From Kryptolebias marmoratus (lineage: Eukaryota > Chordata > Actinopteri > Cyprinodontiformes > Rivulidae), in the NCBI RefSeq assembly GCF_001649575.2, contig NC_051445.1, positions 24,856,061 through 24,920,060 on the forward strand: DNA of 64,000 nucleotides, written 5' to 3'. Numbering within the stretch: the first letter of the stretch is position 1; each line of letters begins with the position of its first letter. Made by a program: the position numbers and the translations under genes. Under the pieces are notes generated by a model. The model was not told the DNA's origin, did no database searches, and saw only the letters and a list, made by a program, of their open reading frames with translations. This document shows, piece by piece, positions 56,301 to 63,720 of the stretch.

Positions 56301-56845
56301 CTGACCATGACTTTGCGCAGTTTGTAGCGTTTGGACCTGATGTCGTCCATGAGCATCTCATACGGAGTCAGCTGGTACTCGATGGGCAGAGGGTTGTACT
56401 GACGCTCCTGGACCTTCTTCAGTTTGACTCCTTCTCGGAGGTCCCTCATCACTTGAACCCAGAATCGAGCCTGACAGAAAAAGCAAACTTTAGCACAGCA
56501 AAATGTCCCACAAATCCTCTTGAATTCAGAATGAATTATGAAGAAGGGAGTTGTTCTATCCATGTATGTACTGAGAAGTTGTTTTTTTTAAATCACTTCC
56601 TATCTAGAATGGTATATACTTCTACATAGATGTCTGAATGCTATATTGAATGATATATTGTATTAAAATGGTTCTGAGGTTCTTCCTCTTCAAAAATAAA
56701 AAAAAAAAAAAAAAACAGTAGAAAAATGAGTTTAGGCTGGAGATCTAAGATTAGAGGTCTGGTTTCTTACCCAGTCAGCATTCTGCAGCTCATTCAGGTC
56801 TCTGACAGGCTCCTCGGATGACTCCTCCTCCATCTTACGAAGGTT
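34157..56845 (-). CDS. spire1: Spire-type actin nucleation factor 1, 3' part
   Basis: Thirteen constitutive coding exons on the minus strand (given separately) join in phase to 562 residues plus stop; the N-terminal KIND exons lie beyond base 64000. The first exons carry four WH2-type repeats ending KLKKV, KLRKV, LNPV and KLRPV, which line up actin monomers. Next come the serine-rich [11 protein letters not shown] segment, [14 protein letters not shown], the Spir-box ([20 protein letters not shown]) that contacts vesicle partners, and a FYVE-related zinc domain (CFSC, CQFC, CSQCC, CVDC). The end is [21 protein letters not shown]. Spire nucleates actin with formins on vesicles. The C-terminus fits SPIRE1 rather than SPIRE2; whether it is the a or b teleost copy cannot be told. 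Confidence 0.95.
35120..35245 (-). repeat. CCTCCnCCAAGGAGG-type repeat, minus copy
   Basis: Reading the minus strand gives CCTCTGCCAAGGAGGTTATC, GTTGGTTGGTTTGTC and TTAAAAACTAATGAACAGAT, the family also at 7.59 and 59.8 kb. It lies in spire1's last intron. Confidence 0.65.
35620..35915 (-). CDS. spire1: spire1 exon ([12 protein letters not shown] and Ala/Gly-rich linker)
   Basis: 296 nt beginning [20 protein letters not shown], followed by a Gly/Ala/Lys-rich insert ([20 protein letters not shown]) and [15 protein letters not shown]. It separates the third and fourth zinc-ligand pairs. Acceptor TCTCTAACAG, donor TCCAA|GTAAGA. Confidence 0.93.
36020..36375 (+). repeat. Third copy of the CCTTCAAGG-terminated repeat family
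   Basis: GGAGTCAACCCTATTCAAGA, CAAGGTGGGCCCAAAATGGC and GGCATGAAAGGTGGCGCGAG, then GCATTTCTTCAAGGAATCC, align with 21.17 and 28.68 kb. It lies in a spire1 intron. Confidence 0.7.
36617..36644 (-). CDS. spire1: spire1 microexon (28 nt, PVCSQCCKK)
   Basis: Supplies the third zinc-ligand cluster. Acceptor TTTTAATAG, donor AAG|GTAGGT. One base completes the split Lys codon, then nine codons. Confidence 0.93.
36764..36834 (-). CDS. spire1: spire1 exon (zinc domain, first part)
   Basis: 71 nt encoding [20 protein letters not shown] and FCK, with two zinc-ligand pairs. Acceptor TTTTATTGCAG, donor AAAAA|GTAAAA. Confidence 0.94.
38352..38489 (-). CDS. spire1: spire1 exon (Spir-box)
   Basis: 138 nt encoding [40 protein letters not shown] and AMKKGK. 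Acceptor GTTGTTCCAG; the donor AAG|GTTAAC is a poor match to consensus. Confidence 0.95.
38962..39030. repeat. CATC microsatellite at the edge of an assembly gap
   Basis: At least 17 perfect (ATCC)n units run directly into the block of Ns. Confidence 0.97.
39031..39486. other. Assembly gap (456 N)
   Basis: Unknown sequence within a spire1 intron. Open frames called across it are artefacts. Confidence 1.
39487..39630 (-). mobile_element. Non-LTR retrotransposon fragment (RT C-terminal region)
   Basis: The minus-strand translation [20 protein letters not shown] and [19 protein letters not shown] is the segment after the RT thumb of the same LINE family as 32.0-33.3 kb, here nearly undamaged. 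The element is cut by the assembly gap on one side. Confidence 0.8.
40538..40551 (+). repeat. Left target-site duplication of the L1-like insertion
   Basis: AAAAATGAAGTGAA, identical over 14 bases to 45456-45469. Confidence 0.92.
40552..41088 (+). pseudogene. LINE ORF1 fragment (L1-type RNA-binding protein), truncated
   Basis: The frame begins at the 5' truncation point and meets TGA at 40594, just before [18 protein letters not shown]. It is then open to the TGA at 41086 (164 codons). [12 protein letters not shown] and the following RRM-like and C-terminal segments are those of L1-type ORF1 proteins, nucleic-acid chaperones that coat LINE RNA. The coiled-coil N-terminus is missing and the internal stop lies in a normally conserved region. 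This ORF1 is therefore non-functional. Confidence 0.85.
41426..45199 (+). CDS. LINE ORF2: endonuclease and reverse transcriptase, 1257 aa, intact
   Basis: One uninterrupted frame. The N-terminal apurinic-like endonuclease has WNING (W11, N12, N14), Q40-E41-S42 and SDH at 229-231, and a GGDFN motif. The reverse transcriptase follows, with [24 protein letters not shown] (656 on) and the catalytic YADD at 699-702. The C-terminal zinc knuckle is C1124-x2-C1127-x8-H1136-x4-C1141. These are the parts of L1/Tx1-clade ORF2 proteins, which nick target DNA and copy the RNA in place. All key residues I can check are present, so it may still be active in trans. Its AT-rich codon use differs from the spire1 exons around it. 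Confidence 0.96.
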   Translation: MPKGYINIISWNINGCGHPIKRQKVLTYLKSKGADIAFIQESHIIGDEEAAKFKRGWVGKVYHSSYSSKRNGVMILVNKNISFVMLKQHNDKEGRFICVEALLNGTRTVLCNIYAPNLEEPDFFHEINSILGNTEGHIVMGGDFNQVMDGFIDKSMLRGKLSPKDRAAIQMLAQDWNLVDIWRLVNPREREYTFYSHSHKIYSRIDFFLISNKLVESVMGCEIGPIIISDHGIVEIHIDFNVEKERKGRWRLNTMLLQNEAFSNSILEDLNFFLQVNIGSTDNMASVWEASKAYMRGKFIAYTSKIKKENTGKEKTLEKEICLLEKKIARNYSNDLYQTLCNLKYQLHELYNKKAEYALFRLKIKYYEGGEKSGKLLARQLKQQDNSNNIPLIKKDGKTFTATKDINRIFEEFYKNLYTSIDKPDTEEMNAFFSSLKLPNISNEQREELDSPITLEEIKATILSMKPGKSPGLDGFPVEYYRKYIDTIAPVLHDVYREAFESGFLPDTFNEALISLIPKKDRDVSDPSNFRPISLIGVDCKILTKTLASRLEKVLPHIINEDQVGFIKNRSSIDNMRRLTHLIHLNRSNPVPVAAFSLDAEKAFDRVEWGFLKTTLLKFGFGSRFCKWVEILYSKPKAVIMTNGQLSKYFHLSRGTRQGCALSPLLFTLAVEPLAVAIRVNPRIKGIHAGGKEHKLLMYADDILAIIADPIVSIPALLQCVESYSKLSGYKINWNKSECMPISQTCHSNDITPFNFRWIPSGMKYLGIRLHSNLEEIMLLNMEPLLQKIKTNLDKWAKLKLSLWGKVNVIKMVIAPLFNYVSMMVPVDIPSQVYKQYEAYVKDFLWDKKKPRISIKKMWCTKDAGGMALPNVRLYNLAFEMARLSKYFEKGETKLSWMNIEEELVNPFRPMDILSHGKTDNRKPLPTNPILAHSKLVWKEMHKICRISHSKQLYSSLWLNPSICIGRKTVYWEQWLMKGIRTVNDLYADGVFMSFSDVMLKYNIKKDSFWKYLQIRDCIIRDEFIHKDNPVQEFMDSCRIKYKASTFYKLFNSMQKDVCKSLGIVWQRDLGCIFSDEEWLKVLSNNGKYIKESRGKFTHYKMVHRFYFTPSRLHRMGLLTNNLCWKCKTEPGTFIHAIWECKLISPFWKTVLQHIGKWIGVGIPMSPRLCLLGDQTVIPNMSKHQNTVVQVGTVTAARIILRLWKSPIAPNVRSWLELMLEIVSYEQMLAKLNDDMENFKKSWNCFLSCNIGTSKLL
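45456..45469 (+). repeat. Right target-site duplication of the L1-like insertion
   Basis: AAAAATGAAGTGAA directly after the element's 3' terminus AATAACG. Confidence 0.92.
45656..45739. repeat. GAAA microsatellite
   Basis: About 21 near-perfect (GAAA)n units, 190 bases past the LINE insertion. Confidence 0.97.
45899..46150 (+). repeat. SINE-like repeat with tRNA-like box
   Basis: Starts ATGGTAAATGGCCC, contains the GCAAAGCCCTTTATATTG block and ends GGGAATCAAACCCCCGACTC. On the minus strand that end reads GGGGGTTTGATTCCC, like a pol III B box. This order is that of an abundant teleost short repeat. Confidence 0.55.
46951..47093 (-). CDS. spire1: spire1 exon ([14 protein letters not shown] segment)
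   Basis: 143 nt encoding [40 protein letters not shown] and KQSSKSL. Acceptor TGACCACCAG, donor CTG|GTGAGT. The following intron carries the L1 insertion. Confidence 0.95.
47180..47630 (-). repeat. GTACCAGGTAAGT minisatellite inside a spire1 intron
   Basis: Same family as 17.86-19.33 kb. On the spire1-sense strand it contains eight GTAAGT hexamers, several as CCTGGTAAGT or CCAGGTAAGT. It fills most of the 717-nt intron between the exons ending at 47811 and starting at 47093. Confidence 0.88.
47811..47904 (-). CDS. spire1: spire1 exon (serine-rich linker)
   Basis: 94 nt encoding [20 protein letters not shown] and [11 protein letters not shown]. Acceptor ATACATTCAG, donor AAAA|GTGAGT. Confidence 0.88.
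48019..48182 (-). CDS. spire1: spire1 exon ([11 protein letters not shown] segment)
   Basis: 164 nt encoding [20 protein letters not shown], then a serine-rich stretch and [20 protein letters not shown]. Acceptor GGCTCTGTGCAG, donor GAT|GTAAGT. Confidence 0.94.
48993..49043 (-). CDS. spire1: spire1 candidate cassette exon (51 nt)
   Basis: Between the 53.4 and 48.18 kb exons, TTTTAG|GTTTTGGC..GGAATAG|GTAAAGT encloses 51 nt in phase 1-1 with no stop, coding [17 protein letters not shown]. Including or skipping it keeps the frame, so it fits an alternatively spliced exon. No expression data are available. Confidence 0.55.
   Translation of the reverse strand, partial: VLAKLAVCHRICSVQE
49549..49590. 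repeat. CT/TA simple repeat
   Basis: A (TC)n tract followed by (TA)n in spire1's intron. Confidence 0.85.
49730..49800 (+). mobile_element. Small reverse-transcriptase remnant
   Basis: Translation [20 protein letters not shown] plus MSE matches the G(V/I)PQGSVLSPTLF motif of non-LTR reverse transcriptases. Nothing else of the element could be followed with confidence between 49.59 and 49.93 kb. Confidence 0.65.
49940..50350 (+). repeat. Interspersed repeat related to 54.05-54.29 kb
   Basis: Both contain ATGTGTTTGCTTTCGCAC- or ATGTATTTGCTTTTGCAC-like text followed by AGGAACACGG or AGGACAACACCG and an ACAACAACAA tract, in the same order and orientation. The open frames over them are not supported as genes. 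Confidence 0.5.
51840..52390 (+). repeat. Interspersed repeat, plus copy
   Basis: Contains ATTATTATGAAATTTGTGTC, GAAGTGCTACAGCTTGCTGC and then ACTCTATTTCTTCAAACTGA with GGCTGTTCAAAGAGCT. Matching pieces lie at 60.06-60.48 kb (minus) and 60.80 and 62.67 kb (plus). The last part also occurs near 12.48 kb. Confidence 0.65.
52965..53323. repeat. Compound teleost repeat with TTAGGG-like text and GT microsatellite
   Basis: TTACATTGTGGGGACAATTT and CTTGTGGGGACCAAAG are followed by degenerate GGTTAGGG-like units (53104-53215), then (GT)n at 53269-53323. It ends 76 bases before the spire1 exon at 53400. Confidence 0.8.
53400..53441 (-). CDS. spire1: spire1 exon (42 nt, [11 protein letters not shown])
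   Basis: Encodes [14 protein letters not shown], matching RPLSMSYSFDLS of mammalian SPIRE1. Acceptor TCTCTTTGCAG, donor TCAG|GTAAAG. Phase 1-1. Confidence 0.92.
55265..55394 (-). CDS. spire1: spire1 exon (WH2 repeat D)
   Basis: 130 nt encoding [20 protein letters not shown] and [20 protein letters not shown], then GRL. Acceptor TTTGTGTTAG, donor CTGG|GTAAGA. Confidence 0.95.
55564..55650 (-). CDS. spire1: spire1 exon (WH2 repeat C)
   Basis: 87 nt encoding [20 protein letters not shown] and IRSRPPLNP. Acceptor GTTTTTCAG, donor CCT|GTAAGT. Confidence 0.95.
55920..56065 (+). repeat. Short repeat with AAGTAAAAGTACAGTTACTC core
   Basis: Alternating AAGTA/TACTC text (CTCAAGTACAAGTAAAGTTA) recognised as a common fish short repeat. 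It is intronic in spire1. Confidence 0.55.
56306..56470 (-). CDS. spire1: spire1 exon (WH2 repeats A and B)
   Basis: 165 nt encoding [40 protein letters not shown] and [15 protein letters not shown], almost identical to mammalian SPIRE1. Acceptor TTTTTCTGTCAG, donor ATG|GTCAGT. Confidence 0.96.
56771..56845 (-). CDS. spire1: spire1 exon (linker before WH2 repeats)
   Basis: 75 nt, phase 0-0, encoding [20 protein letters not shown] and QNADW. Acceptor TTTCCACCAG, donor TGG|GTAAGA. This is the most 5' spire1 exon found. Confidence 0.92.
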
Positions 56846-57029
56846 CTGGTGGAAACACAGAACAGGTCAGACATGTTAGGCTCTGCGTCCTTCAGGAAAG
56901 CAACATTATTTTCCTAATTCTGGATACTGGATTCTGTTCAGGCTTGGTCAAAAGACAGCTACAGTGTCAGGATATGGGTTTTTGTTGTTTTTTTTCTTTG
57001 TAATTTCTTTTGCATTTTTGGATTATTGT

Positions 57030-57415
57030 TTTCATGTTTTATCTTTGTTTGGTGTTTACCTTCTGTGTTCTTTCATCATTCACTTCTCCTCTGTCTGCAC
57101 TTGTTTACTTGCCACGCCCATCTCCACCTGCCTACACTTGTAATTACTCACCTGTGCCCACTTCTCATAATTATCCCTCTGTCTTTAAAACCCGGTCACT
57201 TTCTCCATTCCCTCGCTGGTTCATCGTCTCCGTTCTTTGTCTATTGTTCATGGTCTCTGGTCTCTTGTCTCTCGCCTTGCCGTTTTGTATTTTGTTTGGT
57301 TACGTTTTTCTTCCCCGTCAGCTTTTTGTTTTTGTTCATTCTTTAGTTAATAAATTAGTTTTTTTTAAGATGAGTCTGCACTCTGGGTTCGCCTCCTTCT
57401 CCACGCCGCATGACA
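57030..57415 (+). mobile_element. LTR-like insertion
   Basis: Pyrimidine-rich text with TTTAAAACCCGGTCAC, an AATAAATT signal-like motif near 57350, then CTCTGGGTTCGCCTCC and terminal GCATGACA. The shape is similar to the 18.08-18.55 kb element. No internal coding region. Confidence 0.4.
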
Positions 57416-57417
57416 TA

Positions 57418-58643
57418 CGGTGGGTTGCAGAAGTATTCTTTCAACTTTGTTGCTTTACAAACTGGGATATAAATGGATTTTCACCTCGATTATAAGCAAT
57501 GGACCTGCACAAAATACCTCAGATTAACAAAGGTGTACGGGGAAAAAAAACTGTTGTAAATATTTCTAAAATAAAATTTATAAAAGTGAAAAATGGTGTG
57601 TGTATAAGTATTCTTTTACCCCCTTTGATTTGAAGCCCCATCTTCAGAAGTCAAATAATTAGTTATTAGTGAGGTTACCTCAGTTCATATACAGCTGTTC
57701 TCATAGCCCCCAGAGTCAACATCAGTGTAACCCATTTTAGTAGTGTGGGTTACCATCAAGCAAGAGACATCATGAAGACCAAGGAACTTCACACAGGTCA
57801 GAGACAAAGTTACAGAGAAGTACAGATCAGGGTGGGAGTATAAGAAATAACCCATAATGTGAACATCTTATGGAACACCACTAAATCGATTATTAGAAAC
57901 CAAAACTCACAAACTAAGCAAGGAGGACATTAACCAGAGACACATCCAGGAGTCCACTGATATGATAAGAGAGAGCTGGGCAGCTCTTCTACAGAAACTG
58001 CAGGATCTGTTCATAAACCACTATAAGCTGCACCAAACTGGGCTTCATTTAAAAAAGAGACACTGATTTAAAATAAAAAAGGCATAATTTGGAATTTCTT
58101 CTCCAAACAAGTAGAAGAATTTGCTGAGGTCAGATAAGCCTCCTTGTCCACCAAGGACAACGACATGTCTGGAGCAAACCTAACACCTCTCATGGTACTG
58201 GCAAAAATCCACCATCCCCACGCTGCTGGGATGTTTTTCATCAGCAGGGACTGGGAAATTGATCAGAGTAGTTATTCTTGAGGGAAACTTGTTGCAATCT
58301 TCCAGAGAAACTGTGACATAGGGTCACTATCTAGCAGAACAATAACCATAAAGACAGAGCTGAAGCAGGACTTCACTGGTTTATGGAGACTCAGTCAAAG
58401 CTCAGACCTCGGTCCAACTGAGAATCTCTGGTTTGATGTAAAGATTCCTGGGCACAAGCAGCAGAGCCCATCAAAGTAGAAGTAGCTGGAGCACTTTTGT
58501 CATGAACAATGGTCAAATGTTCAGTGGCTATCTGTACCAAGGTCGTGGAGACGAACCTGAAGAGACTTGATGCTAGAACTGCTGTAAAAGGTGGCGCCTC
58601 AATGCACTGATTTTGGGGAGTTAGAGTTATGCAAAACTCACTG
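57418..58643 (+). mobile_element. Degenerate Tc1-like transposon
   Basis: Left end after TA is CGGTGGGTTGCAGAAGTATT; the right end in reverse is CAGTGAGTTTTGCATAACTC. The interior keeps broken transposase text late in the element (CTGGTTTGATGTAAAG..GGCACAAGCAGCAGAGCCC). Related to 6.98-8.15 kb. Confidence 0.7.
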
Positions 58644-59479
58644 TGTTTTCAGACAACCACTGCAGACAAGTCCTTTTTTCCCCATAAAGGCATTTAAGGC
58701 GTGAGGTAAGAATCCAAATGTCCACAATATTCACTCCTGTCTTCCTGCAGAGATTATCTAGTCAGCTCCCAAATAGAAGCCAGATACTCTGAACATTTAC
58801 AATAAGTGAGTTGTTCACTGAATCCTACTGCTCTGTGCAGATGTGCATATTGCTTTCCTTTCACTTACCAGTGTTGCTGATGGTACTGATATCAACACAA
58901 AAGCTAGTTCATATGAACTGCAGGCCAGTGGCTTTGCTGGAGTTTCTTGCTGTGCAAAGTTTAAAAAAAGATCAACTTTTCAAGCATCAGCAGGTTTAAT
59001 TCAGTGCAATTCCTAATGTCAGATACGTTCACTGTCAAGCAGCAACACATCAAGTCCAGAGTTCAAAAAGAGTAAAGTATCGTCGTGTTATGAATTTGTT
59101 TCCAGAAAGATAAAAGAAAAGAAAAATTTGACATCCAGCTGGGTCATGTTTGCAGACACTGAATGGCTCAGTGGTCTCACTTCTTTCATCCTGACACCCG
59201 TGTGAACCTGCACAACGTGAAGCCATTACAGTGCTGTAACATCCTGCCAGTCTGACAGCATTTCTGTGGGAAACAGGGCGCTAATCTGCATTCTTCTGCT
59301 GCCTCTTCGACGTTCAACAGGAGATGTCAGTGTTTGTGTGTGAAACAGAGAGGAGAGCATTTTAAAGCGGCAGGCAGACACAAAAGATGTTGCCTCCGGT
59401 TCATATTTGTGGAGAGACAGTTCTTGTAACGAAACAACGAAATGGTTGATAAGACGGTCACAAGAGCCTGTCCAGCTGA

Positions 59480-59830
59480 CTGTGGAATGAAAACCTCATA
59501 CCCACATACAGACTGTTAACAACAAGCTGTATGTTGTCTTTTACTGCAGCTTTGACTGGCTCAGTGACGTAAAACAAGGCTAAAGGAAACATCTCATTTG
59601 GATAAGCGTCACATCTCCAGATCATTTTAAGGCCAATTGAGCAGTTGCAAAGTTGGAGCACGGGGTCATCTGTGACCTTGACCTTTGACCATGTCATCAC
59701 CAAAATTTATTCAACATCTGTTCAATAGTTTTTAAGTAATTTTGGTAACAGACTGATGGACGGACAAACAAACAAAACAAACCAACCAACACTACTGAAA
59801 ACATAACCTCTTTAGTTGAGGTAATAAAAG
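59480..59830 (-). repeat. CCTCAACTAAAGAGG-type repeat, minus copy
   Basis: Minus-strand text begins CCTCAACTAAAGAGGTTATG, then GTTGGTTGGTTTG and TTGAACAGATGTTG, the 7.59 kb family. It extends into GGTGATGACATGGTCAAAGG. Confidence 0.65.
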
Positions 59831-60059
59831 TAACCTAAGTAACTTTAGTAAGTACAGCTTGTTTAAACCTGCTTTTCTTTTCTTTCATTCATTTACTTTG
59901 GCAACACCTGAAAATGTTGACATCTTTGTAACCAAATAGATGTCACCCTTAATTATTGGTGTTCCTCAGAGACACGTGGAACACGATTTAAAGAATATTT
60001 TGGACGTTTTGAAGTGGGGTTCAGTGGAAACGTCATAAACAATCAATATCTTATTTGTT

Positions 60060-60480
60060 GTAGCCATTTGACAAGACTGATGAGCTGACAGCTAGTCCGG
60101 ACACGGCAAAAACCTAAAATAATTGCTACCGTCTTAAAATGGCTCCAGTCTAAAAAAAATCTAAGCAGTTCAGGTGAGCGCTAATTCAAAGACCTTTACA
60201 CCATCATCTGTACTGAATACAAGTTTGGCTACTTGGAACTTTGTGGTTATTTGCAAATGCAAATAGCTGCACCAGCAGCTAGATGTAGCACTTCCAGCGC
60301 AGCCTCTGGCACTTTTGGTAAGAATTTCATCATATTTCTGCCGAAATGCTCATGTAATGTGAAACTGCCAGAGGTGTAAAAGTTTACACCACTGCCAGTT
60401 TCACTGGGTTCACTCGGACAAGTCGTTATGAGTTTCTCAAGAGCGGTCTTCAAAAACTTCTCAGCAGTTCATATAATTAC
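60060..60480 (-). repeat. Interspersed repeat, minus copy
   Basis: The reverse complement shares ATGATGAAATTCTTACC, GAAGTGCTACATCTAGCTGC and CCGGACTAGCTGTCAGCTCA with the 51.84 kb copy. The open frame on it is an artefact of the repeat. Confidence 0.65.
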
Positions 60481-60659
60481 TATTAGTTAAACTTTCACAG
60501 TGTTGTCACTTTTGCATTACGTGGTAATTTTGTCTGAAATACTAGGAACTGCCTAAGAAAAGTGCCCCAGGTTCCACTGAAAGTGTTACAGCTATTAGCA
60601 GCTACTTCTACCTGGGCTTACAACCAACCACAGATGTAGATATATGCATGAAGGGAAAC

Positions 60660-60910
60660 TGACAGCAGTGTGAAGGTTAATAAAATAGGGCTCACTTGAA
60701 GAGGAAAGACATTTTAAGGACTAGAGCTGTTTTAGAAGACAGCATTTTACTTTGGTTATAACTGTGTTTGAACCAGCCATTAGCTCATTAGTCCTTATGG
60801 ACCTAAACTCTATTTCTCCAGACTGAGGCTGTTCAAAGGGTTTTCTACAACTGGTAAGATATTAATCGTTTATAACTTTTACACGGAACATCACTTCAAG
60901 ACTGCTGAAA
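60660..60910 (+). repeat. Interspersed repeat, plus copy
   Basis: ACTCTATTTCTCCAGACTGA and GGCTGTTCAAAGGGTT match 52.26 and 62.68 kb. It faces the inverted copy at 60.06-60.48 kb. Confidence 0.65.
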
Positions 60911-61400
60911 TATTCCTTTCAGCTGCTTTTAAATAAATAAATGCCTGACTAGGAGCTGTTACTGTGGAGATAGAAAGCAGCTCATTAGCAACAATGATCT
61001 GGATGTTCCGGACAGATAAAATCCCAGACTGGAAAGTGCTGGAATAACAATGACACAAAAACTTCTGGAAGTGCATAAACAGGATCAAATACTTGATGCC
61101 GGCGAATGCAAACCAAATCCAAAGGTTAGATATTCATAGTACACTCACAGTAGCCAAAATAATATGTTTGTTGTTCTTTTTTTTTAAAGACAGCAGAAAA
61201 ATGAAAGCCTTTGATATATAAGGAAATATAAATACAGCAGTGGTGATTACTTCAGTGTACAATTACTGCAATCCCCAACCTTCCTTTCTCTAAAGCTTCT
61301 TTCCCAGTCCGTTATGCAACCACCCCAATCCCCTTCGTTCTTTCAGATGCATTTAAAGGGCAGCAGCAGTGCTGCATAGTAGGAAGGAACACTGAGGTGG

Positions 61401-61402
<2 letters not shown>

Positions 61403-61432
<30 letters not shown>
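61403..61432. repeat. AC microsatellite
   Basis: About 15 uninterrupted AC units. Confidence 0.95.
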
Positions 61433-61438
<6 letters not shown>

Positions 61439-62559
61439 AGATCCTCTTGGGAAATATTCCAATGCACAGATGAGCTCCAAACTGCTCCTAAAGAAAAATA
61501 ATGTCTAAAATCACTCCTGTGTCCCAATAAGATGTGGCTTAATGTTAGATAAACATCCTGAATAAAACTGAGTCTATAATATTTCTGTGATGAAAATAAA
61601 ACTGACTCGTGTTTATTTTGACAAAAGTAGAAAGTAACCATAACTGAACAAACCTGCTAATCTCCTGCCAGTAGACTTCCTTAATTCTGATTGATGATCT
61701 GAAACAGCTACAACAACGCAGTGTGGAGCTTCACGGCTGTGGTACGCAGACAAGCCTCAGACATGGAAACCCCTCACATGATTGTTTTAATCATGCCTGA
61801 CCGGATGAGTCATGAGGACCTGAGCTCTGCACTTCTGTCAGAGTGGCAGTCAGCATGTCCCGACAGACTGTCATCCGTGTCTGACGTGCACAAAACTCGT
61901 CACTTCTTCTTCATGACGGCCCGTCTCAAAGAGTGGACCAGTTTGCATCCAAACTGCTTATTGATGGCGTCTGTCCTCACCTTCACTGTCAGCTTTCCTG
62001 CTCTCGTGTTGATGGTGAAGATACGCAAAATGTCCAAAATCTACATCATCGTGTATGATATAATCACGTTTTTTAAAGATTGAATTGTGCTTTTTGCCAC
62101 TTTCCTTTTTTGAATTCAATTCATATTAGTTCATTTATATATTCACAACAAAAGTCATCTCTGGGCGCTATACAAAAGAAAAAACAAGATCATATCATAA
62201 GTCCAATTCAGATCCAAATTCTGATCTAGTTGCAGAACCATATCACTTTTTGTGAACAAAAAGATCTGCAGTTCCACAGCCTAAATGATTGACATCATCC
62301 TATGTGGGACACTTTCATGTCCTGTAACAAGAAAAAGTGGTCCTTTTAATGTAATTATTTATAAAATGTTGACAATGTTTACAATACGGCTAAATAAATC
62401 AAAATAAATGAGTTCCCTGCTCTATTTAAACAACAGACTTTAAACAACTTTGGGATTCTGTGGCAATGTTATAAACAAAACCTGCTACTTGTGTGTGTGA
62501 ATAACTACATAATTTTATGTAAAGAAATGTGAAATTAAGAATGGTGAAAAGTTTTAATA

Positions 62560-62780
62560 AAATAGCCCTCGCCTATTAATTTCTGGAGGTTGGAGCCGTT
62601 TTAAGACAGCAGCAACCCACCGTGGTCTTAGCTGCATTCAGACTGGTTATAAGCCCATCAGTCCCGTCAGACGTAAACTCTGTTTCTCCAAACTGAGGCT
62701 GTTCAAGGAGCTGTGTACAACAGGTAAGACATGAACTGTTCATAACATTTCCTCAGAACACCACTTCTAAATGCCTGACC
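62560..62780 (+). repeat. Interspersed repeat, third plus copy
   Basis: Contains CCCGTCAGACGTAAACTCTG, TTTCTCCAAACTGAGGCTGT and CAACAGGTAAGACATGAACT, ordered as at 52.26 and 60.80 kb. Confidence 0.65.
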
Positions 62781-63624
62781 TATCCCTGTAAAACCAGTCT
62801 ATAAAACCCTGAAATATCTGCTTCTTTGCATTTGCACCTTTGTTGCACTAATATTTAAATAACAGCAGGCAAAAACAAATGTTTGAAGGTATAACAAAAC
62901 AGAACAAATGGTAAAGCTGACTCACACTGATATTACATACAGTTATTTGCATTCATTATCATACCCTGAAGGATTTCCTGTGTGTTAAATTAATATCGAA
63001 TGAGCTGCGAATAGTAACTATTTAAATTAGAAGACTCATTTCTTGTCTTTGAAAGGCCTCAAAATGCTCAGTCTTGTGTTTATTTATGAGACCAGTCCTC
63101 TAATTAAAAAGTAAATCTGTCTTCTGTTAGATATAAAGATTTTTTTTCGAAATGAAAACAGATTTATTAGATAGTCCATGTTGTAATCCATGAATAATAC
63201 ATAAAAACAAAGGGGATAAGCAGGTAGTCAGAGCTGTGAGTCACTGAGTGTTTTGCAGGATGAACTCTCATGTGTCCATTCCATTCATTTCTTTCTCCTC
63301 GGTCACAGATGGACGTCTCTGCTCTGTCACACAGGAAACTGTTGTCTTCAGCCTCCATCCGTGGATTTTGTTCGCTGCAGAATAACACGTCTCTCTTTTT
63401 TCCTCATATCTTTAGCACAATAGAGCAGGGTGAATCATACAACTTTAGTTGCTAAACATTTTTTGCAGTAATTATTTTAATGTATTTTATTCTCTCCAAA
63501 TTAGGAATCATTGCTACATTAAGCTACAGTAGAAGAGACTATTTTGTGCTTTAAACTGTATACTGCAACACTTATGAGAAATCATTTTTTATGCAGAGAA
63601 TTGAATTTAGATGAACCTACGACC

Positions 63625-63720
63625 TCCCCAGGGTGTACCCCGCCTCCCACATGGTGGAGCTGGAGATAGGCACCAGCTCCACCATGAATCTGAATGGAAC
63701 AAGCAGGTATAGAAAATGAA
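63625..63720 (+). repeat. LINE-tail-like repeat
   Basis: CAGGGTGTACCCCGCCTCCC, GGAGATAGGCACCAGCTCC and CAGGTATAGAAAATGAATG match the tail also found at 27.42-27.54 kb. This is a widespread teleost repeat end. Confidence 0.6.

Noticed and set aside
59458..59703. 81-codon minus-strand frame, checked as a missing spire1 KIND exon
   Set aside because: It matches the interspersed repeat at 59.48-59.83 kb and has none of the KIND-domain text.
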